Positions 1 to 11,059 of a stretch of 64,000 nucleotides of DNA are shown here, one piece after another. The notes beneath the pieces are model-generated. The model was not told the origin of the DNA. It did no database searches and saw only the letters and a list, made by a program, of their open reading frames with translations. Numbering within the stretch: position 1 is the stretch's first letter; each line of letters opens with the position of its first letter. The DNA lies in contig NC_134025.1 in assembly GCF_964204645.1 (NCBI RefSeq), positions 14,019,001 to 14,083,000 on the forward strand, read 5' to 3'. The translations under genes were made by a program, and so were the position numbers. Source of the DNA: Tubulanus polymorphus. Its lineage: Eukaryota > Nemertea > Palaeonemertea > Tubulaniformes > Tubulanidae.

Positions 1-1160
1 CCTTCCATTAATTTTGGAGCAGTAATAATCTTTTTATTTATATCATTTAACCCAAATGAATTATTTATTGTTGCAGTTTTAATTAGATTATTATAACCAA
101 TTATATTTCCCATCTTCAATACTAAATCATTAGAAATAATTAATAGATTAGGGCCTATACAATAATTAAGTCTTACATGAGATTTATCTAAATAATTTTG
201 ATATCTTATAATGTTTTCTGGAATCGATCTATTTTTATCATTATGTATGGAATCTTCAAATAAAACTTTAAATTGTTTTTGTGTATCGAATGATGTATTC
301 AAATTTCCAATTATCGGTGATCTTGTTTCAACTTGCGCACCTAAAATACATATCAAATAAGTTCTAATAGATTGATTTATTCTTTCTATACCTGATTTAG
401 TAAAACCTTCACTATTTTCTAAAATAAAATATACCCAACCATTATTGTTTTCTTGTTTTAAATTATCATAAAATTTCGGTAATTTATTAAAATTTAATGT
501 TTCTAAATCCTTAGTTTCTATTTTACCATAACCTAATTTATTATTATAGATATTATAAAAACTATTAGATGGTATGGGAAGTGCACAATATTCTGCAATC
601 TTTTTAGGGCAAGGAAGTGATCTTATTGTTCCAATTTTTGTTCTAAAATCAGAATTATTCATATCTATATTAAATTCATTGCAAATTTTATAAAACTTAG
701 ATAAATTAATATTATTATCTAATTCTTTAAAATATCTAGATCCTGGTAAAGCGCACTCTAATTCATTTAATATTATTCTGATTTGAAAGTATGTATGAAA
801 TCTAAATAAACTTTGAATTAATTTATATTTAGAATTATTCAAATGATCATTCCAACTAATTCCACATCCTGTTGTTGCACAATAAACAGCAAAATTTAAT
901 TGGTTCTGCCAATACTTCATATTAGATTTTAATAACCATTGTTTTTCATCTTTCAATTTTTTAAAATTAATTAAATATATATGAAATATATTTTCCATCT
1001 TTGCATTAAAATTATTAGTTTCAGTAACATAAATTTCTAAATTAGTTAATGAATCTAAAACTTCATTTCTATATGTAATATCTTTATTAAAATCTATTGC
1101 TGGAATATTATATTTAATTGATTTATTATATTGGAAAGCTTTTGGAAAACTATCTACCAT
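1..1160 (-). CDS. Conserved large Polinton protein (5' part, runs off the left edge)
   Basis: Open reading frame starting at ATG 1160 (ATATAAATG context) and open to the window edge, about 386 codons. It aligns without net indels to the 457-codon frame at 52478-53851 and to the split gene at 24633-25958. The protein is rich in aromatic and Asn residues, has a conserved centre (residues about 85-110, containing CATTGCGISW) and, judged from the element B copy, ends in a single C-terminal membrane segment. Function is not recognised; its conserved place between the capsid genes and the small membrane proteins suggests a virion-associated protein. The first gene of the small-protein block, at 1177-1611, lies 16 bp upstream. 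Confidence 0.75.
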   Translation of the reverse strand, partial: MVDSFPKAFQYNKSIKYNIPAIDFNKDITYRNEVLDSLTNLEIYVTETNNFNAKMENIFHIYLINFKKLKDEKQWLLKSNMKYWQNQLNFAVYCATTGCGISWNDHLNNSKYKLIQSLFRFHTYFQIRIILNELECALPGSRYFKELDNNINLSKFYKICNEFNIDMNNSDFRTKIGTIRSLPCPKKIAEYCALPIPSNSFYNIYNNKLGYGKIETKDLETLNFNKLPKFYDNLKQENNNGWVYFILENSEGFTKSGIERINQSIRTYLICILGAQVETRSPIIGNLNTSFDTQKQFKVLFEDSIHNDKNRSIPENIIRYQNYLDKSHVRLNYCIGPNLLIISNDLVLKMGNIIGYNNLIKTATINNSFGLNDINKKIITAPKLME

Positions 1161-1176
1161 TTATATAATTAAAAAA

Positions 1177-1611
1177 TTAATAATTTATTAATTCTTTTAA
1201 TAATTTATCTTGTTCTTCAACTGTTATATGACCATTTAAACTTATTATATAATCTAGTGTATTCTTTAATTTATTAATTTCTTTTATATTAGTTTTAATT
1301 TTTTCTTTATTACTTTTTATATTTAATTTTGAACTTATACCAGTTAAAACACTTGAACTTAATCCTAACACACCAATTGATATAGCTAAAGGTGTTAATG
1401 GACTGAATATTGCTAGAAATGTTATTACAGAACTAATTGTAACCGAACCACTTATAATCAAATAATATATAATTTTACTTTTTAAATATTTATTCTTTTT
1501 AACTTTTAAGTCACTTTCAAATTCTAATATTTGTTTTTCTAAATATGTTTTTAATTTAGTTTTATTTATATCATGAGGAATAATATCAATACTATCAACT
1601 TTATCTTCCAT
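1177..1611 (-). CDS. Small two-helix membrane protein with coiled coils
   Basis: 144 residues. A charged, coiled-coil-like N-terminus (residues about 15-45) is followed by a hydrophobic hairpin of two membrane segments (about 48-70 and 73-92) and a Lys/Glu-rich coiled coil to the end. Near-identical copies occur at 25975-26400 (B) and 53869-54313 (C, broken start). Start ATG has the TCTAAATAAATGG context typical of these elements. No enzyme motif is visible; a virion membrane or assembly protein is a guess from the company it keeps. Confidence 0.72.
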   Translation of the reverse strand: MEDKVDSIDIIPHDINKTKLKTYLEKQILEFESDLKVKKNKYLKSKIIYYLIISGSVTISSVITFLAIFSPLTPLAISIGVLGLSSSVLTGISSKLNIKSNKEKIKTNIKEINKLKNTLDYIISLNGHITVEEQDKLLKELINY

Positions 1612-1630
1612 TTATTTAGAATAAAAATCA

Positions 1631-2053
1631 CTAATTAGTAAATTTATAAGCAACAAATATAACAATAACTGTTCCACCTAAAATCCATATTATTTCATAT
1701 TTCTGTTGTTCTTTACTTGGGGTATAATAATCTGATAATTTGGGTTTGTATAGATGTAATTTTTCTTTATTTGTTACTGCGTTATATAAACTCATTGCAT
1801 CATCAACTGATTGAAAATCTCTATGTGAAATCTTCTGATCATATAATTCTTTATTGATGTAATCCATATAGTTTTGTCTCTTTTCTCTATATTCTTCTGC
1901 AGCTTTATTGTATTTCTCTAACGCTAAGTTATGTCTTCTTTGTTCTCCTAATGAACTATTTTTATCAATATGTTTAAATAAATAACCACCACCAGTAAAT
2001 GCTAAAGCGTTAACAATTGCCGATCCTATAATAGTTATAATTGCAGAAGCCAT
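1631..2053 (-). CDS. Conserved 140-residue membrane protein
   Basis: Begins with a hydrophobic stretch (residues about 3-25, with a Gly-rich GGGYLF turn), has a long basic/acidic helix in the middle (about 35-75, pattern like a coiled coil) and ends with a second membrane segment (about 117-136). Copies at 26421-26843 and 54333-54755 are almost identical, making it one of the best conserved proteins in the window. It is therefore under strong constraint or recently spread. No catalytic motif is seen. Intact start at an AAATAAATGG motif preceded by a T-run. Confidence 0.78.
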   Translation of the reverse strand: MASAIITIIGSAIVNALAFTGGGYLFKHIDKNSSLGEQRRHNLALEKYNKAAEEYREKRQNYMDYINKELYDQKISHRDFQSVDDAMSLYNAVTNKEKLHLYKPKLSDYYTPSKEQQKYEIIWILGGTVIVIFVAYKFTN

Positions 2054-2072
2054 TTATTTAGCAAAAAAAATT
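2051..2072 (-). promoter_or_regulatory. Representative start-site motif: T-run then TAAATAAATG
   Basis: On the minus strand this reads AATTTTTTTTGCTAAATAAA and continues into the ATG. The same layout (A/T-run, 3-6 bases, then (T/A)ATAAATG containing the start codon) precedes most genes in A, B and C, for example at 2300, 2642, 3777, 46213, 48618, 49746, 56187 and 62566. It resembles the TAAATG late promoter of poxviruses. Role inferred, not shown. Confidence 0.5.
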
Positions 2073-2078
2073 ATGTAT

Positions 2079-2300
2079 TTATATGGGAGGAATATATTTT
2101 TGTTTTTCCAAATAATCAATAGTTAAATTAGATAAAGTAACTGCTAACGTTAATTTCAAAATATCATTTATATCAAATCTATCAACATTAACACTTCCCA
2201 TTTTGAATACTTTTTTTAATACCATTGAATAACCAACCGTTCCAACTGATAGTAATGCGCCATTATATAATCCAGTTATTATCCACTTATTATCACTCAT
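2079..2300 (-). CDS. 73-residue small membrane protein
   Basis: One hydrophobic segment near residues 6-28 (WIITGLYNGALLSVGTVGYS), a short basic linker and a second moderately hydrophobic helix near 46-62. Copies at 26868-27089 and 54780-55001 differ at only a few positions. The stop codon of the upstream gene at 2301 is immediately adjacent, so it is tightly packed in a gene run. Function unknown. Confidence 0.7.
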   Translation of the reverse strand: MSDNKWIITGLYNGALLSVGTVGYSMVLKKVFKMGSVNVDRFDINDILKLTLAVTLSNLTIDYLEKQKYIPPI

Positions 2301-2642
2301 TTATTTATCAAAAAAATTACTATCTTCAAAATATTTAGTTAACTTATTTATGATTAATTCAACATTTATTTCATTACTAGTTTTATGATTATCATATATT
2401 TTGGATAATATGTTTTTAATATCTTCAATAATTCCATCTTCATTTAATTCATAATATTCTAAAGGTGATTTAATTAAATCAATTACTTTTTCTATATTAT
2501 AATTTTCTTTATCAATCATTGATGCATTGTTAAATGATTTACTTTTTATATCAGTAATTACATCATTTAGTTTAATTCTCATTTCTTTACCATGTTTAAA
2601 ATCAAACCCAAAACATATACTCGGTCCAACAGTTATATTCAT
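2301..2642 (-). CDS. 113-residue conserved acidic protein
   Basis: Soluble, Asn/Ile/Lys-rich, with no membrane segment or metal-binding motif. Copies at 27097-27432 and 55005-55343 are collinear. It lies between the penton-like gene and the 73-residue membrane protein in A, B and C, so it is part of the conserved block. Not recognised. Start ATG is in a TATATAAATG context with a T-run upstream. Confidence 0.68.
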   Translation of the reverse strand: MNITVGPSICFGFDFKHGKEMRIKLNDVITDIKSKSFNNASMIDKENYNIEKVIDLIKSPLEYYELNEDGIIEDIKNILSKIYDNHKTSNEINVELIINKLTKYFEDSNFFDK

Positions 2643-2659
2643 TTATATAGTGAAAAAAA

Positions 2660-3418
2660 TTACTCTTTACATCTTATAACTAATTCATAAATTACAGGGA
2701 AATTATTTAAATCAATTAAGTATCCATTATGATTTCTAATTTCTAATCTAAAATTATTAAAACTAGGAATGCATGGTTTGAAATCACATTCTGTTAAATT
2801 ATAATTTATTTGCGTTCCAAATTCTTTAACATTTTTTAATGGTAAAATATTTAATATACTAGAATTACATGTTGTATCTTTAGTTGCTTCAAATGTTTTT
2901 GTTGGGTCAATTAAATTGCAATAAATATAAAAATGTGTAAAAGGTATTATATTTGAAATACCTTCTACGTTTACTGTAACAACATCTGGTTCAATTCCTA
3001 GCAATTTAGCTATAGGTTTTTTTACCATAAATGCATGTTGACTTTCATCAAATACCTTTATTTTAATTCTATTTGAGCTATCACTTTTTATAAATCTTAT
3101 TAAAAATTTATCATCTTTTCTAATTTTCAACCGTGCTCTACGATTAATTTCTTGAGATAATGTTTCTAAATTATATAATCCTGGTCTTAGAAATAGATGA
3201 AACCATTTATTTATATTTCTAATATGAATTAAAAAAGTATTATGTTCAATAGTTTTATTCGATATATTATAAAAAGAATTACATAAACTTATATTTACTA
3301 ATTTTAAATCTACACAATTCTTGAATTCTCTATCTAATTGTACTAATAAATTATGTGATTTATAATTTGTAAGTTTTCTAGAATCTACAAATATTCTGTA
3401 TTCTTTTAATTCCACCAT
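2660..3418 (-). CDS. Penton-like minor capsid protein
   Basis: 252 residues. The layout matches the Polinton/adintovirus penton (minor capsid) family: a strand-rich N-terminus, a conserved turn near residue 78 (RPGLYNLETLSQEIN), a central segment HFYIYCNLIDP near residue 163, and a C-terminal strand pair ending in the pattern ...DLNNFPVIYELVIRC. In that family the protein forms a single jelly roll and occupies virion vertices. Intact here and at 55360-56118; broken at 27450-28202. It lies 17 bp from the OB-like gene on the same strand. The assignment is by motif pattern only, without a structure comparison. Confidence 0.68.
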   Translation of the reverse strand: MVELKEYRIFVDSRKLTNYKSHNLLVQLDREFKNCVDLKLVNISLCNSFYNISNKTIEHNTFLIHIRNINKWFHLFLRPGLYNLETLSQEINRRARLKIRKDDKFLIRFIKSDSSNRIKIKVFDESQHAFMVKKPIAKLLGIEPDVVTVNVEGISNIIPFTHFYIYCNLIDPTKTFEATKDTTCNSSILNILPLKNVKEFGTQINYNLTECDFKPCIPSFNNFRLEIRNHNGYLIDLNNFPVIYELVIRCKE

Positions 3419-3435
3419 TTATTTTACATATTTTC

Positions 3436-3777
3436 TTATTCGAAATCTATTTCATGGTGCCCTTTTTCATTCTTACCTTTGTATACGAAATAGAAATCTC
3501 CAGAACATAATTCTTCTAGATCTTCACTTGATAATCTATGAAATCTATCTGGTAAATAAGTTCTGAATTTATATTTATTTCCTTTTAATCCTTCATATTC
3601 TAAATGAATTACTAATTTATCTCCATATTTGTTAGTAATTGTTTCAATGTTAGTAATTAAATATTTCTTGTGAATTGTTAACTCAGTTAGTTTTTTAAAT
3701 TTATAATCTACAGATTTGACGCTTGAAGTATCTTTAATTCTATCTAAGAATTCACTGTGTACTTGTTTACTCTCCAT
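3436..3777 (-). CDS. Small OB-fold-like protein (possible single-stranded DNA binder)
   Basis: 113 residues with a strand-rich core (KKYLITNIETITNKYGDKL... then a strand ending YLPDRFHRLS) and the C-terminal signature YKGKNEKGHHEIDF. Paralogues: 28220-28573 (broken), 46213-46539 (element C, beside the left terminus) and 37983-38317 (fragment E, broken). The alternation of five predicted strands and the lack of catalytic residues fit an OB fold, and placement beside the polymerase fits a replication accessory role, but this is inference. Intact. Confidence 0.55.
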   Translation of the reverse strand: MESKQVHSEFLDRIKDTSSVKSVDYKFKKLTELTIHKKYLITNIETITNKYGDKLVIHLEYEGLKGNKYKFRTYLPDRFHRLSSEDLEELCSGDFYFVYKGKNEKGHHEIDFE

Positions 3778-3805
3778 TTATTATACAAATTTTTATTGAA
3801 ATTGA

Positions 3806-6619
3806 TTAACACGTTAGAATCCTTTTCATAATCTCATTTTCTTTTGTTTCTTCTCTTTTGAATTTTATATATTCATCTAAATTGCAACCATAGGCGACTG
3901 TGTGGATTCCATCATCTAAAATATATCTTTTATCATCAAATGGGTTTAGACTTATCTTCTCTATCTCTTCAATATACATTTCATGATCTTCAGATCTTAA
4001 ACATTTCATCTTATGTTTTCTAACTTCTTCATTAAATATACAATTGATGTAATCTTTGAAATGAATATTCTTTTCAACAACGCTTTTGGTAATTCCTTTT
4101 AACATTTTAGCTTCATGTTCTTTAGTTTTATATGAATACATTTTAGATCTAATACCAATGAACTCTATCATTTCTTCACCACCTAATTCATCCTTAAACT
4201 TCCCAGGAACTTTTTTATTATCATTGGTAAACAATTCATGATTTTTTGGATAGTTACTGAAATCAAAATGGTGTTTTAATGTTTTTAAATCATCTGTTAT
4301 GTTATCAGTTTTTATCTTTAATATGTAAGAATCTGTATCAAAATATAAGATTTCTATGTGTTTTTCTCCAAAATGAGGTTGTAATATATTATAATAGAAT
4401 TCATACATTAGTAATTTTGATAATTCTAAAACTGCAGCTCCAACATAAATTGGTTTATTAAATTTCATAGAAGTTCTTTTTAATTTAACTGCTGCTAAAT
4501 TTTCATCGAATATTCTATTACCTATAAATTTCGGATACGATTGTAAATGTCTAATTCTTTTACCATTACTAACTAACTCAATATCATTTCTATTTCTTAT
4601 GTTTTCACATGTTTTTCCATAGAATGCATTATTCATTAACTTAAAAAAATCTTTTTCAAAATCAGTTTTAGATTTAGTTCTCTGTGTAGTATTAAAATCT
4701 ATATATTTTTCTAACCATTTAGATTGACTGAATGAAATATATCTATGTACTTTTTTTAATATCATTCCTTGTCTCAAATAAAACTTCAACATTCTATAAT
4801 GCACAACGTAATTATATTTATCTTCTTGAGTTACCATTAACTTTTCAGTATGAATATGATTATCAGGTTTAATTCTTTTTTGATAATTTGATAATTCTTC
4901 ATGTTTAACAGTTTTATGTTCAGGACAGTAAGCTAGATTTCTAGATTTAAATTTAATATGTTCAGGATATTCTAAATCTACAACAAAAAAGTAACCAGTA
5001 TCTGAATCATCTGCAATATCTAGAATTCTTTTCTTCCAATCAAATTTATCAATTTGTAAAACTTCAGTTATTTCAAACATCCCATAAGGTTGTGGTTCCA
5101 TCATTGCCCAACCATAAAGATTATTTGCATCTATGTTTAATAATTTATATCCAGGATTATCATTTACATTGAAATATCTATCACCCAATACACCTGAAAC
5201 ACCTCCTCTTATAGATTTTTCAAATAATAATAATTGATCTATATTTGTTAACAAATCCATTTTTATATCTGTAAATTTTAATCCACAATCCCATGTTAAT
5301 CCCGGTGATGAATAACAATGACAAGGATCAATATTGAAATATTTTAGGTTTACATCTCTAAACCTTTCGAATATATCGGTTAATAATAATACATCTGATT
5401 TTAAATATAAATCTACTAATTGTCCATGATTTTCTATTTTGAAATGATTCCAAATATTCAATGTTCTATTATAAACTTCATCTTTAACATATTCATTTTT
5501 TAATTCATCATAAAATTGTTCTTTTAATAATTCAGTTATTTTAAAATCATTATGCGATTTATAAAATGAATATGGAATTGCGCCTTTATATCTCATTAAT
5601 TGAAAATCATCATTATTTGGGTAATATTCTTTTAATATCTTTAATTCATCATCAACTAATGATTTTGATAAGTTATCTAATGAACTACTTAAAAATCTAT
5701 ATGAATCTATAAATCTTAAGCATCCAAATTGGAAAGATATATAATTCTCAGATGTTTTAGCTAACATTCTAAATTTATAAGTTGGTATTTTATCTTTTGA
5801 TCTATTTGAATTTAATATTTCTATTTCATTATTGATTTCTTCTATTTTATGACATAACTGTTTGATGAATAAATGCGCATCATATCCTGATAGGTTATGA
5901 AATATAACTGGTACAAAGTTAATTTTCTTAGCTTGTAAGTTACAATTCTCATGTGCAGCGCCTCTAAACTTTCCATTCAAATGATCATGGTCTCTTACTT
6001 TTTTATCTTTATAATTAAATATCTTTTCACAATAATAACATTTATCTGCAAACGCAAATACTTCTTTATCTTCTTCTGTCATAATTATTTCTTTATTTGT
6101 ATTCAATAATTTACTAAATCTTATTTCATATTCAATTAATAAGTCACAAAAATGATTGATAACATTTTCATTTCTATAATCATAATATTCACTTTCAATT
6201 AGTTCTGGATAATCAGATTTAATATATAACCCGAAAGCTGCAGCTGATTGATGAATCTTTTTAATAGTATTTGTTATTGGTGGTTCATCTGAATAATCAC
6301 TTTCATTAGAATTTAATTTCTTTCTTTTATAATATATATCTTTTCTATCTTTATCTGTTAATTCTTTATTTAATGATTCAAAATCTCCATATATTACAAA
6401 TGGTACTTTATTTTTGTAATCATATAATTTGAATTCTAATATTTTATCCTTTTCATTTGGTAAAACTAATTTACAATAATCATGATTATCACATAGTTGT
6501 TTATGATTTAATAATGTACTTTCATTACTAAATTTATGTAAACATTTTCTACATAGATATATTTTATTATGGTGATCACTTTCTGTTCTAAAAAATAAAT
6601 CTATTTGTTTAATCCACAT
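3806..6619 (-). CDS. Protein-primed family B DNA polymerase, 3' portion (tandem copy 1)
   Basis: 937 codons with all core polymerase motifs: ExoI YGDFESL, ExoII NLSGYDAHLF, ExoIII YLKSDVLLLTD, a Cys/His insert (CYYC ... DHDHLNGKFRG), motif A DANNLYGW, motif B KLMNNAFYGK and motif C YFDTDS. It lacks the N-terminal zinc fingers because the frame opens only at the 2,002-bp repeat junction (7059), out of register with the true 5' end at 13846. The frame is open upstream of the first ATG to that junction. It could still produce a core enzyme if translated from an internal start. Extends to a normal C-terminus just before the OB-like gene. Confidence 0.85.
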   Translation of the reverse strand: MWIKQIDLFFRTESDHHNKIYLCRKCLHKFSNESTLLNHKQLCDNHDYCKLVLPNEKDKILEFKLYDYKNKVPFVIYGDFESLNKELTDKDRKDIYYKRKKLNSNESDYSDEPPITNTIKKIHQSAAAFGLYIKSDYPELIESEYYDYRNENVINHFCDLLIEYEIRFSKLLNTNKEIIMTEEDKEVFAFADKCYYCEKIFNYKDKKVRDHDHLNGKFRGAAHENCNLQAKKINFVPVIFHNLSGYDAHLFIKQLCHKIEEINNEIEILNSNRSKDKIPTYKFRMLAKTSENYISFQFGCLRFIDSYRFLSSSLDNLSKSLVDDELKILKEYYPNNDDFQLMRYKGAIPYSFYKSHNDFKITELLKEQFYDELKNEYVKDEVYNRTLNIWNHFKIENHGQLVDLYLKSDVLLLTDIFERFRDVNLKYFNIDPCHCYSSPGLTWDCGLKFTDIKMDLLTNIDQLLLFEKSIRGGVSGVLGDRYFNVNDNPGYKLLNIDANNLYGWAMMEPQPYGMFEITEVLQIDKFDWKKRILDIADDSDTGYFFVVDLEYPEHIKFKSRNLAYCPEHKTVKHEELSNYQKRIKPDNHIHTEKLMVTQEDKYNYVVHYRMLKFYLRQGMILKKVHRYISFSQSKWLEKYIDFNTTQRTKSKTDFEKDFFKLMNNAFYGKTCENIRNRNDIELVSNGKRIRHLQSYPKFIGNRIFDENLAAVKLKRTSMKFNKPIYVGAAVLELSKLLMYEFYYNILQPHFGEKHIEILYFDTDSYILKIKTDNITDDLKTLKHHFDFSNYPKNHELFTNDNKKVPGKFKDELGGEEMIEFIGIRSKMYSYKTKEHEAKMLKGITKSVVEKNIHFKDYINCIFNEEVRKHKMKCLRSEDHEMYIEEIEKISLNPFDDKRYILDDGIHTVAYGCNLDEYIKFKREETKENEIMKRILTC

Positions 6620-7055
6620 ATAATGATTCTCATAATATAGTATATCTATAACATCATTTGAATCATAATCTTTTGATAGGTATAAAGGTTCTAATGTATA
6701 ATGTTTAATATTATTTCCTTTTGTATTTGGTAATTTGATTAAATCAAATACATTTATCTTTATATTATTATCTCTTTCTATTTTTGGAATATTTTTAATT
6801 CTAACAGGATACTTATCTATCTTATAATTATTTTCAAATTGTTTATAATGAGTTAATCTAAAACTATGTTGTTTATAATCTTCAACTGGGTGTAAGCAAC
6901 TTATAATTGTCCATAGAAAACATTTATCATCTTCATTTTGTACATTTATTACAGCATTAGTTTTAAATGGTAGTTTAATATAACTTGATGCTTCAATATC
7001 TGGTTCTTTATAATATGATAAATTATTTTCATCAATTGGTTTTGATTTAGTTAAC

Positions 7056-8621
7056 TTATAAAACTTCAGTTATTTCAAACATCCCATAAGGTTGTGGTTC
7101 CATCATTGCCCAACCATAAAGATTATTTGCATCTATGTTTAATAATTTATATCCAGGATTATCATTTACATTGAAATATCTATCACCCAATACACCTGAA
7201 ACACCTCCTCTTATAGATTTTTCAAATAATAATAATTGATCTATATTTGTTAACAAATCCATTTTTATATCTGTAAATTTTAATCCACAATCCCATGTTA
7301 ATCCCGGTGATGAATAACAATGACAAGGATCAATATTGAAATATTTTAGGTTTACATCTCTAAACCTTTCGAATATATCGGTTAATAATAATACATCTGA
7401 TTTTAAATATAAATCTACTAATTGTCCATGATTTTCTATTTTGAAATGATTCCAAATATTCAATGTTCTATTATAAACTTCATCTTTAACATATTCATTT
7501 TTTAATTCATCATAAAATTGTTCTTTTAATAATTCAGTTATTTTAAAATCATTATGCGATTTATAAAATGAATATGGAATTGCGCCTTTATATCTCATTA
7601 ATTGAAAATCATCATTATTTGGGTAATATTCTTTTAATATCTTTAATTCATCATCAACTAATGATTTTGATAAGTTATCTAATGAACTACTTAAAAATCT
7701 ATATGAATCTATAAATCTTAAGCATCCAAATTGGAAAGATATATAATTCTCAGATGTTTTAGCTAACATTCTAAATTTATAAGTTGGTATTTTATCTTTT
7801 GATCTATTTGAATTTAATATTTCTATTTCATTATTGATTTCTTCTATTTTATGACATAACTGTTTGATGAATAAATGCGCATCATATCCTGATAGGTTAT
7901 GAAATATAACTGGTACAAAGTTAATTTTCTTAGCTTGTAAGTTACAATTCTCATGTGCAGCGCCTCTAAACTTTCCATTCAAATGATCATGGTCTCTTAC
8001 TTTTTTATCTTTATAATTAAATATCTTTTCACAATAATAACATTTATCTGCAAACGCAAATACTTCTTTATCTTCTTCTGTCATAATTATTTCTTTATTT
8101 GTATTCAATAATTTACTAAATCTTATTTCATATTCAATTAATAAGTCACAAAAATGATTGATAACATTTTCATTTCTATAATCATAATATTCACTTTCAA
8201 TTAGTTCTGGATAATCAGATTTAATATATAACCCGAAAGCTGCAGCTGATTGATGAATCTTTTTAATAGTATTTGTTATTGGTGGTTCATCTGAATAATC
8301 ACTTTCATTAGAATTTAATTTCTTTCTTTTATAATATATATCTTTTCTATCTTTATCTGTTAATTCTTTATTTAATGATTCAAAATCTCCATATATTACA
8401 AATGGTACTTTATTTTTGTAATCATATAATTTGAATTCTAATATTTTATCCTTTTCATTTGGTAAAACTAATTTACAATAATCATGATTATCACATAGTT
8501 GTTTATGATTTAATAATGTACTTTCATTACTAAATTTATGTAAACATTTTCTACATAGATATATTTTATTATGGTGATCACTTTCTGTTCTAAAAAATAA
8601 ATCTATTTGTTTAATCCACAT
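7056..8621 (-). pseudogene. Polymerase internal fragment, tandem copy 2
   Basis: 521-codon frame holding the exonuclease motifs, the Cys/His insert and motif A, ending at the stop created by the repeat junction. Identical in protein to the matching part of copy 1. It has no N-terminal domain and no motifs B or C, so it could at most be an exonuclease-type fragment. Confidence 0.8.
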
Positions 8622-9057
8622 ATAATGATTCTCATAATATAGTATATCTATAACATCATTTGAATCATAATCTTTTGATAGGTATAAAGGTTCTAATGTA
8701 TAATGTTTAATATTATTTCCTTTTGTATTTGGTAATTTGATTAAATCAAATACATTTATCTTTATATTATTATCTCTTTCTATTTTTGGAATATTTTTAA
8801 TTCTAACAGGATACTTATCTATCTTATAATTATTTTCAAATTGTTTATAATGAGTTAATCTAAAACTATGTTGTTTATAATCTTCAACTGGGTGTAAGCA
8901 ACTTATAATTGTCCATAGAAAACATTTATCATCTTCATTTTGTACATTTATTACAGCATTAGTTTTAAATGGTAGTTTAATATAACTTGATGCTTCAATA
9001 TCTGGTTCTTTATAATATGATAAATTATTTTCATCAATTGGTTTTGATTTAGTTAAC

Positions 9058-10623
9058 TTATAAAACTTCAGTTATTTCAAACATCCCATAAGGTTGTGGT
9101 TCCATCATTGCCCAACCATAAAGATTATTTGCATCTATGTTTAATAATTTATATCCAGGATTATCATTTACATTGAAATATCTATCACCCAATACACCTG
9201 AAACACCTCCTCTTATAGATTTTTCAAATAATAATAATTGATCTATATTTGTTAACAAATCCATTTTTATATCTGTAAATTTTAATCCACAATCCCATGT
9301 TAATCCCGGTGATGAATAACAATGACAAGGATCAATATTGAAATATTTTAGGTTTTCATCTCTAAACCTTTCGAATATATCGGTTAATAATAATACATCT
9401 GATTTTAAATATAAATCTACTAATTGTCCATGATTTTCTATTTTGAAATGATTCCAAATATTCAATGTTCTATTATAAACTTCATCTTTAACATATTCAT
9501 TTTTTAATTCATCATAAAATTGTTCTTTTAATAATTCAGTTATTTTAAAATCATTATGCGATTTATAAAATGAATATGGAATTGCGCCTTTATATCTCAT
9601 TAATTGAAAATCATCATTATTTGGGTAATATTCTTTTAATATCTTTAATTCATCATCAACTAATGATTTTGATAAGTTATCTAATGAACTACTTAAAAAT
9701 CTATATGAATCTATAAATCTTAAGCATCCAAATTGGAAAGATATATAATTCTCAGATGTTTTAGCTAACATTCTAAATTTATAAGTTGGTATTTTATCTT
9801 TTGATCTATTTGAATTTAATATTTCTATTTCATTATTGATTTCTTCTATTTTATGACATAACTGTTTGATGAATAAATGCGCATCATATCCTGATAGGTT
9901 ATGAAATATAACTGGTACAAAGTTAATTTTCTTAGCTTGTAAGTTACAATTCTCATGTGCAGCGCCTCTAAACTTTCCATTCAAATGATCATGGTCTCTT
10001 ACTTTTTTATCTTTATAATTAAATATCTTTTCACAATAATAACATTTATCTGCAAACGCAAATACTTCTTTATCTTCTTCTGTCATAATTATTTCTTTAT
10101 TTGTATTCAATAATTTACTAAATCTTATTTCATATTCAATTAATAAGTCACAAAAATGATTGATAACATTTTCATTTCTATAATCATAATATTCACTTTC
10201 AATTAGTTCTGGATAATCAGATTTAATATATAACCCGAAAGCTGCAGCTGATTGATGAATCTTTTTAATAGTATTTGTTATTGGTGGTTCATCTGAATAA
10301 TCACTTTCATTAGAATTTAATTTCTTTCTTTTATAATATATATCTTTTCTATCTTTATCTGTTAATTCTTTATTTAATGATTCAAAATCTCCATATATTA
10401 CAAATGGTACTTTATTTTTGTAATCATATAATTTGAATTCTAATATTTTATCCTTTTCATTTGGTAAAACTAATTTACAATAATCATGATTATCACATAG
10501 TTGTTTATGATTTAATAATGTACTTTCATTACTAAATTTATGTAAACATTTTCTACATAGATATATTTTATTATGGTGATCACTTTCTGTTCTAAAAAAT
10601 AAATCTATTTGTTTAATCCACAT
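9058..10623 (-). pseudogene. Polymerase internal fragment, tandem copy 3
   Basis: Same extent and truncation as copy 2. Differs from copies 1 and 2 by the codon before NLKYF (Glu instead of Val), a variant shared with copy 4. Lacks motifs B and C. Confidence 0.8.
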
Positions 10624-11059
10624 ATAATGATTCTCATAATATAGTATATCTATAACATCATTTGAATCATAATCTTTTGATAGGTATAAAGGTTCTAATG
10701 TATAATGTTTAATATTATTTCCTTTTGTATTTGGTAATTTGATTAAATCAAATACATTTATCTTTATATTATTATCTCTTTCTATTTTTGGAATATTTTT
10801 AATTCTAACAGGATACTTATCTATCTTATAATTATTTTCAAATTGTTTATAATGAGTTAATCTAAAACTATGTTGTTTATAATCTTCAACTGGGTGTAAG
10901 CAACTTATAATTGTCCATAGAAAACATTTATCATCTTCATTTTGTACATTTATTACAGCATTAGTTTTAAATGGTAGTTTAATATAACTTGATGCTTCAA
11001 TATCTGGTTCTTTATAATATGATAAATTATTTTCATCAATTGGTTTTGATTTAGTTAAC

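Noticed and set aside
5990-6070. Polymerase Cys/His insert (CYYC...DHDH...CNL) as a separate inserted HNH endonuclease
   Set aside because: The same motif is present in all copies, including C, in the same place and is a regular part of this polymerase family.
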